Origin: Bacteroidota bacterium
GTDB lineage: Bacteria; Bacteroidota; Bacteroidia; Flavobacteriales_D; Crocinitomicaceae
Assembly (NCBI GenBank): GCA_016866255.1
Contig: VGMY01000004.1
Span: 62,001 to 126,000, forward strand
Reading direction: 5' to 3'
Length of the DNA: 64,000 nucleotides
Shown here: piece by piece, positions 28,976 through 37,462 of the stretch
Numbering within the stretch: the first letter of the stretch is position 1
How the letters are laid out: every line of letters begins with the position of its first letter
Program-made: the position numbers and the translations under genes
The notes under the pieces: model-generated
Seen by the model: only the letters and a program-made list of their open reading frames with translations
What the model was told of the DNA's origin: nothing
Database searches by the model: none

Positions 28976-30883
28976 ATGGGAAAAATAATTGGAATTGACT
29001 TAGGTACCACGAACTCATGCGTATCAGTCATGGAAGGTAATGAGCCGGTGGTTATTACCAATTCAGAAGGAAAGAGAACAACGCCATCGGTTGTTGCATT
29101 TGTAGAAGGAGGCGAGCGTAAGGTCGGAGATCCTGCAAAGCGTCAGGCAATCACCAATCCGAAAAAAACAATTTATTCAATCAAACGCTTCATGGGAAGC
29201 AGCTACGATGAATCGAAAAGAGAAATCAAACGCGTTCCTTACGAGGTGGTCAAAGGCGATAACAATATGCCTCGGGTGAAAATCGATGATCGATTATACT
29301 CTCCTCAAGAAATTTCGGCCATCATTTTACAAAAAATGAAAAAAACCGCCGAAGACTATCTAGGAACCGAAATCACTGAGGCGGTTGTTACAGTACCAGC
29401 ATATTTTAATGATGCTCAACGTCAGGCTACGAAAGAAGCCGGAGAAATTGCCGGACTCACCATTAAACGAATCATCAACGAACCCACTGCAGCAGCTCTA
29501 GCTTACGGTCTTGACAAAAAGGGCATAGACCAAAAAATCGTAGTATTCGATTTTGGCGGTGGTACTCACGACGTGTCGGTTCTAGAATTGGGAGACGGCG
29601 TATTTGAGGTATTATCTACAGACGGTGATACGCATTTAGGAGGCGATGATGTCGATAACGCGATAATTACCTGGTTAGCTGAAGAATTCAAAGCGGAAGA
29701 AGGCATTGACCTTCGCGAGGATCCGATGGCGCTACAACGTTTAAAAGAGGCTGCAGAAAAAGCCAAAATCGAACTGTCCTCAACCACATCGAGTGAGATT
29801 AATTTGCCTTACATAATGCCAGTAAATGGTATACCAAAACACTTGGTTAGAACTTTGCAACGGGCGAAATTTGAGCAATTGATTTCCACCATAGTGGAAC
29901 GAACCATCGCTCCATGTCGATCAGCATTGAAGAATGCCGGCTTGAGTCCAAAAGACATTAACGAAATCATTTTAGTTGGAGGTTCGACGAGAATTCCCAT
30001 TATCCAAGATGCTGTCGAAAAGTTTTTCGGGAAAGCCCCCTCGAAGGGCGTCAATCCGGACGAGGTAGTAGCCGTTGGTGCTGCTATCCAGGGAGGCGTA
30101 TTAACGGGTGAAGTGAAAGACGTGTTATTGTTGGACGTAATTCCCTTATCGGTAGGTATCGAAACCATGGGAGGCGTTTTTACCAAGTTAATTGATGCGA
30201 ATACCACAATTCCCACAAAGAAGTCGGAGGTTTTCTCCACTGCCGCTGACAGCCAGCCTGCTGTAGATATCCATGTACTGCAAGGTGAGCGCTCCATGGC
30301 TGCCGATAACAAAACCCTTGGGAGATTCCAATTGGCTGACATACCACCTGCGCCCCGAGGTGTACCCCAAATTGAAGTAACCTTTGACATTGATGCCAAT
30401 GGTATCATGAATATTTCGGCAAAAGACAAAGGCACAGGAAAGGAGCAATCCATCAAAATTGAATCCAAATCGGGCTTAAGTGATGCGGAAATCGAGCGCA
30501 TGAAAGCTGAGGCTCAAGCTAATGCTGACACGGACAAGAAAAGACGAGATGAAGCAGACTTAATCAACAAGGCTGATTCAACCCTTTTCCAAACAGAACG
30601 TCAGCTAAAAGAATACGGAGACAAAATCCCTGCCGACAAAAAACAAGCAATAGAAGATGCCCTGAATGAGTTAAGAAAGGAGTTCGAAGCTAAAAACATG
30701 GAAAATTTAGAGCCTGCAATGGAAAAACTAAACCAAGTGTTTCAAGCTGCTTCCCAAGACCTGTACAATGCATCGAATGCTCAGGGAGCCGCTGGAAACG
30801 ATTCAAGTACAACTGCGGAGGCGGGGAATCCCGAAGATGAGGTTACGGACGTTGACTTTGAAGAGGTAAGCGATAAAAAGTAA
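28976..30883 (+). CDS. dnaK: chaperone DnaK (Hsp70)
   Basis: 635 residues. Nucleotide-binding domain (1-~385) with [11 protein letters not shown] at the start, [14 protein letters not shown] and the phosphate-2 loop [13 protein letters not shown]; substrate-binding domain (~390-500) with [14 protein letters not shown]; helical lid; acidic C-terminal tail ending [15 protein letters not shown]. It folds proteins with DnaJ and GrpE, neither of which is nearby. In the GGGT loop position 198 is His where E. coli has Phe. A good terminator follows directly. Upstream there is no CIRCE element; a sigma54-like sequence is discussed separately. Confidence 0.98.
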   Translation: MGKIIGIDLGTTNSCVSVMEGNEPVVITNSEGKRTTPSVVAFVEGGERKVGDPAKRQAITNPKKTIYSIKRFMGSSYDESKREIKRVPYEVVKGDNNMPRVKIDDRLYSPQEISAIILQKMKKTAEDYLGTEITEAVVTVPAYFNDAQRQATKEAGEIAGLTIKRIINEPTAAALAYGLDKKGIDQKIVVFDFGGGTHDVSVLELGDGVFEVLSTDGDTHLGGDDVDNAIITWLAEEFKAEEGIDLREDPMALQRLKEAAEKAKIELSSTTSSEINLPYIMPVNGIPKHLVRTLQRAKFEQLISTIVERTIAPCRSALKNAGLSPKDINEIILVGGSTRIPIIQDAVEKFFGKAPSKGVNPDEVVAVGAAIQGGVLTGEVKDVLLLDVIPLSVGIETMGGVFTKLIDANTTIPTKKSEVFSTAADSQPAVDIHVLQGERSMAADNKTLGRFQLADIPPAPRGVPQIEVTFDIDANGIMNISAKDKGTGKEQSIKIESKSGLSDAEIERMKAEAQANADTDKKRRDEADLINKADSTLFQTERQLKEYGDKIPADKKQAIEDALNELRKEFEAKNMENLEPAMEKLNQVFQAASQDLYNASNAQGAAGNDSSTTAEAGNPEDEVTDVDFEEVSDKK

Positions 30884-30900
30884 CGGAAATTAAACAGCGT

Positions 30901-30935
30901 GAAAAAGGGTTTTAACAGGCCCTTTTTCTATTTTT
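30901..30935 (+). terminator. intrinsic terminator after dnaK
   Basis: GAAAAAGGG and CCCTTTTTC form a 9-bp perfect stem around a 10-base loop, followed by a T-rich tail (TATTTTTA). It begins 17 bases after the dnaK stop and ends just before the alpha/beta hydrolase start at 30940. Confidence 0.88.
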
Positions 30936-30939
30936 ACAT

Positions 30940-31713
30940 ATGCTCCATCACAAAATTCTATTAAATCCCAACAGTTCTGAGTGGGCCGTATTTATCCATG
31001 GTTTTGGGGGGAGTTCCAACGTTTGGTTTAAACAGACCCGAGCATTCAATGAACATTTTAACTTGCTGTTAATCGATCTCCGTGGTCACAGAAAGTCGCA
31101 AAACCTACCTCACATAGCTAAATATTCTTTCGCACTCATCGCCAAAGATGTCGCCGAAGTCTTAGAATTCCTGAACATTAAAAAAGCACATTTTATAGGG
31201 TTATCCTTGGGCAGTATCATCATCCGTCAGGTTGCCTTAAACTATCCGCAATTAGTGAAATCTATGATTTTCGCGGGAGCTGTAACCCAACTCGATGTAA
31301 AGTCGCGGTTCTTTCTTAAATTGGGAAGAACCTTACAACCTATTCTTCCTCACATGACTTTATACAAGTTATTTGCCAACATCATTATGCCAAAAGATAA
31401 CCACAAGGAGTCGCGAAGTATTTTTATCGAAGAGGCTAAACAACTCACGAAAAAAGAATTCAATCGCTGGTTCAAACTTACAAACCGAGTCGCGAAGTAT
31501 TTAAACTACCTGCATCACCAAAACAAAGACGACAAGGCATTGTACATCATGGGCAGCGAAGACCACTTATTTGTGGGACCGGCCAAAGACATTGTGCACG
31601 GCAACCCCAACATGCAGTTGGAAATTGTCCAAGATTGCGGTCATGTAGTAAATGTCGAACAACCCGAAGCTTTCAATAAAATTGCCATTGAGTTCATTCA
31701 ACAACAAGCATGA
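30940..31713 (+). CDS. alpha/beta-fold hydrolase
   Basis: 257 residues of the alpha/beta hydrolase superfamily. The oxyanion-hole region is FIHGFGGSS, the nucleophile elbow is GLSLGS (S89), the acid is probably D in MGSEDHLF, and the catalytic His is in DCGHVVNVEQPEAF. No signal peptide, so cytosolic. Substrate unknown; similar enzymes include esterases and thioesterases. The 3' end overlaps the next small ORF by 4 bases. Confidence 0.88.
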   Translation: MLHHKILLNPNSSEWAVFIHGFGGSSNVWFKQTRAFNEHFNLLLIDLRGHRKSQNLPHIAKYSFALIAKDVAEVLEFLNIKKAHFIGLSLGSIIIRQVALNYPQLVKSMIFAGAVTQLDVKSRFFLKLGRTLQPILPHMTLYKLFANIIMPKDNHKESRSIFIEEAKQLTKKEFNRWFKLTNRVAKYLNYLHHQNKDDKALYIMGSEDHLFVGPAKDIVHGNPNMQLEIVQDCGHVVNVEQPEAFNKIAIEFIQQQA

Positions 31714-31934
31714 TTTTCCCTCTATACCGGAAACATACCAGCGGAAAAAACCTGTATAAAATTTCGGACTACGAACATTTCATTGAAATACAGTGCCTTG
31801 GATCTAAAACTTTGGTGCATGAAGTGCAGGCTAAAACCTACTTTGAAAAAATCCGAATCCAGGAAATGGTCGAAGCGGCACCTCCTTATGCCCCCTCAAC
31901 AGAAGCCGAATTCGAAGCACTTATGAACGGCTAA
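31710..31934 (+). CDS. small protein of unknown function
   Basis: 74 residues beginning in the stop of the hydrolase gene (ATGA), so coupled to it, and ending 31 bases before the acyl-CoA mutase gene. The sequence starts MIFPLYRKHTSGKNLYKI, has a Phe/Glu-rich middle and a helical C-terminus (STEAEFEALMNG). No signal peptide or domain recognised. The overlap and codon make-up like its neighbours support a real gene. Confidence 0.65.
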   Translation: MIFPLYRKHTSGKNLYKISDYEHFIEIQCLGSKTLVHEVQAKTYFEKIRIQEMVEAAPPYAPSTEAEFEALMNG

Positions 31935-31965
31935 AATTCCTTAATTTTACGGCATAAATATAACC

Positions 31966-34900
31966 ATGGAACCCGTAAGCCCATACCTGCCCCAACATAA
32001 AATTCGCATAGTAACTGCAGCCTCCTTGTTCGATGGACACGATGCTGCCATCAACATCATGCGAAGAATCATTCAGGCAACCGGTTGTGAAGTAATCCAT
32101 CTTGGACACGATCGTTCGGTAGAAGAAGTGGTCAATTGTGCCATACAAGAAGACGTTCAAGCTATTGCCATGACCTCCTACCAAGGAGGGCACATGGAGT
32201 ATTTCAAGTACATGTTCGACTTGCTGCAGCAAAAAGGAGCCCCGCATATAAAAATTTTTGGCGGTGGCGGAGGAACTATACTGCCTTCAGAAATTGATGA
32301 ACTTCATGCCTACGGTATTGCTCGCATTTATCACCCCGACGATGGCCGAACTCTGGGATTACAAGGTATGATCAACGATTTAGTGCAACAATGCGATTTC
32401 CCGCTAGGAGAAACCTTGCCCGAGCACAGCACAGAATTTACCGTTGCCGAAGTGCCCAAAATCGCTCGCGCGATTTCCGCAGCAGAAAACTATGCGGCAA
32501 AACACGAATTGGACTTGAACGCTATCCGCACCCGAGCGGAAACTATTGCTACCCCCGTTTTAGGGATTACAGGAACCGGCGGTGCAGGAAAATCTTCTCT
32601 GGTGGATGAATTGGTACGCAGGTTTTTGATCGATTTTCCCGAAAAACACCTTGCCGTTGTTTCAGTCGATCCTTCCAAACGCAAAACAGGCGGCGCCTTG
32701 TTGGGCGACAGGATTCGAATGAACTCCATTAAAAGCGACCGCGTGTACATGCGATCCTTGGCGACACGACAATCCAACTTAGCCCTTTCGAAGCACGTCG
32801 CTGAAGCCATTTCAATCCTGAAAGTTGCAGGGTTTGATTTAATAATTTTAGAAACTTCAGGCATTGGTCAATCGGATACTGAAATCCTGGACCACAGCGA
32901 TGTAGCGTTGTACGTAATGACCCCGGAATACGGCGCAGCAACGCAATTAGAGAAAATCGACATGCTGGATTTTGCCGATGTGATTGCCTTGAATAAGTTT
33001 GACAAGCGTGGAGCTTTGGATGCCCTGCGAGATGTTCGCAAACAATACCAACGCAACCACAATTTATGGGATAAACCCCTGGATGAAATGCCCGTTCACG
33101 GCACCATTGCTTCACAATTCAACGACCCTGGAATGAATACGTTGTACAAGATTGTCATGGATAAGGTAGTCGAAAAAACGGGGGCTTCCTTAGCATCGAC
33201 CTTCGAAATAACCCGCGAAATGTCGGAGAAAATTTTCGTCATTCCGCCCGATCGCACGCGCTATCTATCCGAAATATCAGAAAACAACCGAACTTACGAT
33301 CAGTGGGTTGACCAACAGGTGGAAGTTGCCAACCAATTGCAGGGATTACAAAGTTCCATAGATACATTAGCCAAAAGTAACTTATCCGATAAAGACCGAT
33401 TAATCAAAGAAATTCAAGAACTTTTGGAACAAAAAAAACTGAACTTTGACCCTAAAAATTGGGGAATCCTGCAAAATTGGGACGCTAAAAAACAAACGTT
33501 TAAGAACCCGGAATATCAATTTAAAGTCCGTGACAAAGTTTTAAGCATCAATACCCATACGAAATCGCTTTCTCACAAACAGATACCCAAAGTAGCCATA
33601 CCCAGGTATACGAGTTGGGGCGACATTCTACGATGGGTTTTGCAAGAAAATTTTCCTGGAGAATTTCCTTACACTTCTGGTTTATTTCCCTTTAAGCGAG
33701 AAGGCGAAGACCCTACAAGGATGTTTGCCGGTGAAGGAGGACCTGAACGAACCAACAAGCGATTTCATTATGTAAGCTTGGGAATGCCAGCAAAACGCCT
33801 TTCCACGGCCTTTGACTCGGTTACGTTGTATGGAAATGATCCGGCTACTCGACCGGACATTTACGGTAAAATTGGCAATTCGGGGGTATCGATCTGTTGT
33901 TTGGACGATGCCAAAAAACTGTATTCAGGTTTCGATTTAAGTCATCCAAATACCTCAGTATCGATGACCATCAACGGGCCTGCGCCCATGCTCCTTGGTT
34001 TTTTCATGAATGCCGCCATTGACCAAAATTGTGAAAAGTACATACGCAAACAGGGCTTAAGCGAGGAAACGGAAGCAAAGATTGCCGCCATGTACCGCGA
34101 GAAAGGCACGGAGCGACCGCGTTACCAGGGTGAACTGCCCGAAGGAAACGATGGATTAGGCCTCATGCTTCTTGGGGTAACGGGAGACCAAGTCTTACCA
34201 GCAGACGTTTACGCACAGATCAAAGCCGATACCTTAAAACAAGTTCGCGGAACGGTACAAGCCGATATCCTTAAAGAGGACCAAGCCCAAAATACCTGTA
34301 TTTTCTCCACAGAGTTTGCCTTGCGGTTAATGGGCGACGTGCAGTCGTATTTTATCGACCACGCGGTGCGGAACTTTTATTCGGTATCCATATCCGGGTA
34401 CCATATTGCAGAGGCGGGTGCTAATCCTATAACCCAGCTAGCCTTCACCCTCGCGAACGGATTTACCTACGTGGAGTATTATTTGAGTCGAGGCATGAAC
34501 ATCAACGACTTCGGACCCAACCTTTCGTTCTTCTTTTCGAACGGCATTGATCCTGAGTATGCCGTCATTGGCCGTGTGGCAAGACGGATATGGGCGAAAG
34601 CCCTGGCCAAAAAATACGGCGCCAATGCGCGAGCGCAGATGTTGAAATACCACATCCAAACCTCCGGACGCTCCTTGCACGCCCAAGAGATTGACTTCAA
34701 CGACATTCGAACGACCTTGCAGGCTTTATACGCCATCTACGATAATTGCAATTCCTTGCACACGAATGCCTACGATGAGGCGATCACTACGCCAACGGAA
34801 GAATCGGTGCGTAGAGCGATGGCAATACAGTTAATCATCAACCGTGAGCTGGGTCTTGCCAAAAACGAAAATCCACTTCAAGGATCTTTTATCATCGATG

Positions 34901-35346
34901 AATTAACCGATTTGGTTGAGGAGGCTGTGCTTTCGGAATTCGACCGAATTACCGAAAGAGGCGGCGTATTGGGGGCGATGGAAACGATGTATCAACGGTC
35001 CAAAATTCAGGAGGAATCCCTGTATTACGAGACCCTAAAACATACCGGGGAATTTCCCATCATTGGGGTGAACACCTTTTTGAGTTCGAAAGGATCGCCT
35101 ACGGTATTGCCCAAGGAAGTAATTCGTGCTACCGAAGAAGAAAAAGTCTACCAAATCAGCATGTTGGAACAATTACAGCGCACGCATGGAGCTGCTGCGC
35201 AAGAACAAATCCGTAAAGTGCAAGAAGCCGCCATCAACAACCGCAACATGTTTGAGCAACTGATGGAAGCCTGCAAGTACGCGTCCTTGGGACAAATCAC
35301 GGAGGCCTTGTTTGAGGTGGGCGGTCAGTACCGCAGGAATATGTAG
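31966..35346 (+). CDS. icmF: fused cobalamin-dependent acyl-CoA mutase with G-protein chaperone (IcmF type)
   Basis: 1,126 residues in three parts. An N-terminal B12-binding domain (1-~145) has the axial-ligand motif DGH (H25) and [12 protein letters not shown] MeaB-type P-loop GTPase (~165-430) has GTGGAGKS (203-210) and NKFDKRG. The C-terminal mutase barrel and substrate domain (~560-1126) includes [20 protein letters not shown] and [19 protein letters not shown]. IcmF interconverts isobutyryl-CoA and n-butyryl-CoA (some also isovaleryl/pivalyl-CoA) and carries its own repair chaperone. The domain order and length match IcmF rather than ordinary methylmalonyl-CoA mutase. A TAATTTTA element at 31942-31949 may be its promoter. 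Confidence 0.93.
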   Translation: MEPVSPYLPQHKIRIVTAASLFDGHDAAINIMRRIIQATGCEVIHLGHDRSVEEVVNCAIQEDVQAIAMTSYQGGHMEYFKYMFDLLQQKGAPHIKIFGGGGGTILPSEIDELHAYGIARIYHPDDGRTLGLQGMINDLVQQCDFPLGETLPEHSTEFTVAEVPKIARAISAAENYAAKHELDLNAIRTRAETIATPVLGITGTGGAGKSSLVDELVRRFLIDFPEKHLAVVSVDPSKRKTGGALLGDRIRMNSIKSDRVYMRSLATRQSNLALSKHVAEAISILKVAGFDLIILETSGIGQSDTEILDHSDVALYVMTPEYGAATQLEKIDMLDFADVIALNKFDKRGALDALRDVRKQYQRNHNLWDKPLDEMPVHGTIASQFNDPGMNTLYKIVMDKVVEKTGASLASTFEITREMSEKIFVIPPDRTRYLSEISENNRTYDQWVDQQVEVANQLQGLQSSIDTLAKSNLSDKDRLIKEIQELLEQKKLNFDPKNWGILQNWDAKKQTFKNPEYQFKVRDKVLSINTHTKSLSHKQIPKVAIPRYTSWGDILRWVLQENFPGEFPYTSGLFPFKREGEDPTRMFAGEGGPERTNKRFHYVSLGMPAKRLSTAFDSVTLYGNDPATRPDIYGKIGNSGVSICCLDDAKKLYSGFDLSHPNTSVSMTINGPAPMLLGFFMNAAIDQNCEKYIRKQGLSEETEAKIAAMYREKGTERPRYQGELPEGNDGLGLMLLGVTGDQVLPADVYAQIKADTLKQVRGTVQADILKEDQAQNTCIFSTEFALRLMGDVQSYFIDHAVRNFYSVSISGYHIAEAGANPITQLAFTLANGFTYVEYYLSRGMNINDFGPNLSFFFSNGIDPEYAVIGRVARRIWAKALAKKYGANARAQMLKYHIQTSGRSLHAQEIDFNDIRTTLQALYAIYDNCNSLHTNAYDEAITTPTEESVRRAMAIQLIINRELGLAKNENPLQGSFIIDELTDLVEEAVLSEFDRITERGGVLGAMETMYQRSKIQEESLYYETLKHTGEFPIIGVNTFLSSKGSPTVLPKEVIRATEEEKVYQISMLEQLQRTHGAAAQEQIRKVQEAAINNRNMFEQLMEACKYASLGQITEALFEVGGQYRRNM

Positions 35347-35781
35347 GGAAGAGGAGACTTTCTTTTGTCTTGGTACAAAAGAAACAAAAAATCAAGGCAC
35401 GGGATTGCTTCTTGGTTCGGAAATTATTCCCCTCTTACAATTCCACTTCAATCGAACCATTTCATCCCCTCCTGAGCCGCTGTTTTGTCGGTGATTTTTC
35501 AACTACCTCCAAAAAAAAAGCGGCTCAGTTCGGCGCTGAAACCAAAACATCCGAGTGCCGGAAAACGTTGAATGCCGTTGGCGCATGTTTAAGGGACAAG
35601 TAAAGCGAACTGAAAACTGGGTACTGTGAGGAAGCCGAAGGATCGCCGAAACGGTCAGTTTTCAGGGGTGGAGCGCCGTTCCTTAAACCCTGCACCGAGC
35701 TTTTTGCTACATTGACGTACCCTGAGTAGTCCGCAGGGCGTACCGAAGGGTGCGGTAAAAAAGTAGCGTGTATATTAATCC
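35347..35781. repeat. gene-free, palindrome-rich intergenic element
   Basis: A 435-bp stretch without a credible gene. It opens with a near-palindrome (CTTTCTTTTG..TTGGTACAAAAGAAA, 35358-35389). Further in are perfect 10-bp inverted pairs CTGAGCCGCT (35472-35481) with AGCGGCTCAG (35519-35528), and CTGAAAACTG (35610-35619) with CAGTTTTCAG (35656-35665); the second pair is nested within GTTTAAGG (35587-35594) and CCTTAAAC (35691-35698). The right end contains CCCTGAGTAGTCCGCAGGG. The layout suggests a structured, dispersed repeat rather than a terminator alone. Short ORFs inside follow no coding pattern. Confidence 0.6.
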
Positions 35782-36327
35782 CTATTCCTTCTCCTCAACC
35801 ATTCTCAAGACTTGCTTTCCATGCCGATGGTGAATAGCGAAGGCCGTTAGATCGAAAGCAAAAAGAAAAGAACCTTGAAGTATGAGCCCTTTACCAAAAC
35901 CGTTGAGTTGGTCTGCTTTGGCTTGGTTATTAAGCGCCATGCTGCGTAATAAAAACCCAGCGGTGATGTAAGCAATATCCAAGCCGGTATTGAAAAGAAA
36001 AATGCGCTCCGTTTTTTGCTGCTCGTTCAAGGTCGCCGACAAGGACATAACCGCCTTCGCATTGCGCGCTCTCAAATACCCCGGAATCGCCAAACCGAGA
36101 TTTACCGCATTCCACATGACGTTCATCTGATGAAATGCCTTCGTCTCGGGATTCTTGGCCGTTGTCCATCCGATGGCTCCGGTGACGGCATTGGCGCTGG
36201 CCCAAGAACCTAAGCTCAGCATCAACGCTTGATCGCGCTTGTTCCGTTCCGCGTTGAAGGTTCGTAAGTCCTGGGCGTGCAACGCAAAAGACCAGAACAA
36301 ACCTACAAATAGCATACGATATCCCAT
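35782..36327 (-). CDS. conserved small membrane protein, possibly DUF6992
   Basis: 181 residues from the ATG at 36327 (an upstream ATG at 36384 would precede the signal peptide with unrelated residues; ATG 36315 is another option). N-terminal signal (MLFVGLFWSFALHAQ), then NKRDQALMLSLGSWASANAVTG, a FHQMNVMWNAVNLGLA segment and two or three further hydrophobic helices. The WA-N-G ... FH-MN--WN-VN pattern recalls a Bacteroidota family I believe is DUF6992, without known function. Divergent from the M28 peptidase gene. Confidence 0.7.
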   Translation of the reverse strand: MGYRMLFVGLFWSFALHAQDLRTFNAERNKRDQALMLSLGSWASANAVTGAIGWTTAKNPETKAFHQMNVMWNAVNLGLAIPGYLRARNAKAVMSLSATLNEQQKTERIFLFNTGLDIAYITAGFLLRSMALNNQAKADQLNGFGKGLILQGSFLFAFDLTAFAIHHRHGKQVLRMVEEKE

Positions 36328-36432
36328 ATTTTCAAAACACCCTAACCAACGAATGGTTCGATTGGATAATCCTGAGGCAACCATTTTTTAGGTAAACTTG
36401 TAACCATGACCCGTTTCAAAGTTCCTTGTAGC

Positions 36433-37401
36433 ATGAAAACTTTATTTTCCTTGGCATTCTTTTTTGCCCTTACACTTTCATTTTGCCAAAAATCCATCGA
36501 TACGGTCGCATTGATTGACCTGCAAAGGCATTTGAAGGTTTTGGCAAGCGACGCAATGGAAGGCCGCGAAACCGGCACTCCCGGGATCGAAAAAGCAGCG
36601 GTTTACTTGGAAAAGGAATTCCTACGCCTTGGACTTAGCCCGGGTAATGGTAAAAAATACCGGCAAGAGTACCGCACTCCTCAAGAAAACCTCAAAGCAT
36701 ACAACATCATCGCACACATTGATGGAAGCACCTTTCCCAATGAATATGTCGTGGTTTCAGCGCACTATGACCATCTGGGAATCGACGACGGCATTGTTTA
36801 CAACGGCGCAGACGACAATGGCAGCGGTACTGCTGCATTATTGGCTATGGCCGGAGCTTTGATGCGGCTCAAGAAAACAGGCGTAGGGCCGCAAAGAACC
36901 GTCGTTTTTATAGCGTTCAGCGGAGAAGAGAAAGGGCTGTGGGGTAGCAGTCACTTTTCCGACCACCCTACCCTCCTGTTAGATAAGGTGAGCTGTAACA
37001 TCAACATCGACATGATCGGTCGAATTGACCCCGACCGAATTACCGCCGATAGCAATAATTATGTGTGTATTGTTGGCCAAAGTCGTATTAGTTCCGAAAC
37101 TCAATTGATACTGCGAGCCCTCAACGACAACACCCAGCAGCTCACCTTGGATGGAAAATTCGATCGAAAAAATGATCCAAACCGTATTTTTTATCGAAGC
37201 GATCATTACAATTTTGCAAAAAAAGGAGTCCCCGTAGTATTTTTTTACGACGGTATGTTAGGCGGAGACTACCATCAACCCACTGACGATATCACTTTTA
37301 TCGATTGGGACATTTATCACAAGCGCACCAATTTTATTTTAGACTTTATTATGGCACTTGCCAACCGAGAAAACCTCTTAAAACGAAACCTTGCAGAATA
37401 A
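36433..37401 (+). CDS. secreted M28 family zinc aminopeptidase
   Basis: 322 residues from the ATG at 36433, chosen because it starts a clear signal peptide (MKTLFSLAFFFALTLSFC); ATG 36406 would add nine charged residues. The M28 di-zinc ligands are seen in order: H111 in VVSAHYDHLG, D127 in NGADDNGSG, E165-E166 in FSGEEKGLWG, D193 in INIDMIGR, and a final His in RSDHYNFAKKGVP. Such enzymes remove N-terminal residues from peptides in the periplasm or outside the cell. Confidence 0.93.
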   Translation: MKTLFSLAFFFALTLSFCQKSIDTVALIDLQRHLKVLASDAMEGRETGTPGIEKAAVYLEKEFLRLGLSPGNGKKYRQEYRTPQENLKAYNIIAHIDGSTFPNEYVVVSAHYDHLGIDDGIVYNGADDNGSGTAALLAMAGALMRLKKTGVGPQRTVVFIAFSGEEKGLWGSSHFSDHPTLLLDKVSCNINIDMIGRIDPDRITADSNNYVCIVGQSRISSETQLILRALNDNTQQLTLDGKFDRKNDPNRIFYRSDHYNFAKKGVPVVFFYDGMLGGDYHQPTDDITFIDWDIYHKRTNFILDFIMALANRENLLKRNLAE

Positions 37402-37462
37402 TTGATTTTAACCATTTAAACTTGACATTTATTTTTTACTTTAGCGTTAGCAAGTAAAATAA

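Noticed and set aside
29809-30501. 230-codon antisense ORF inside dnaK
   Set aside because: Mirror of a strongly conserved gene in a third-position-biased frame; no recognisable product.
35370-35603. 77-codon ORF in the intergenic element
   Set aside because: Made of palindrome-rich repeat sequence; no protein-like composition.
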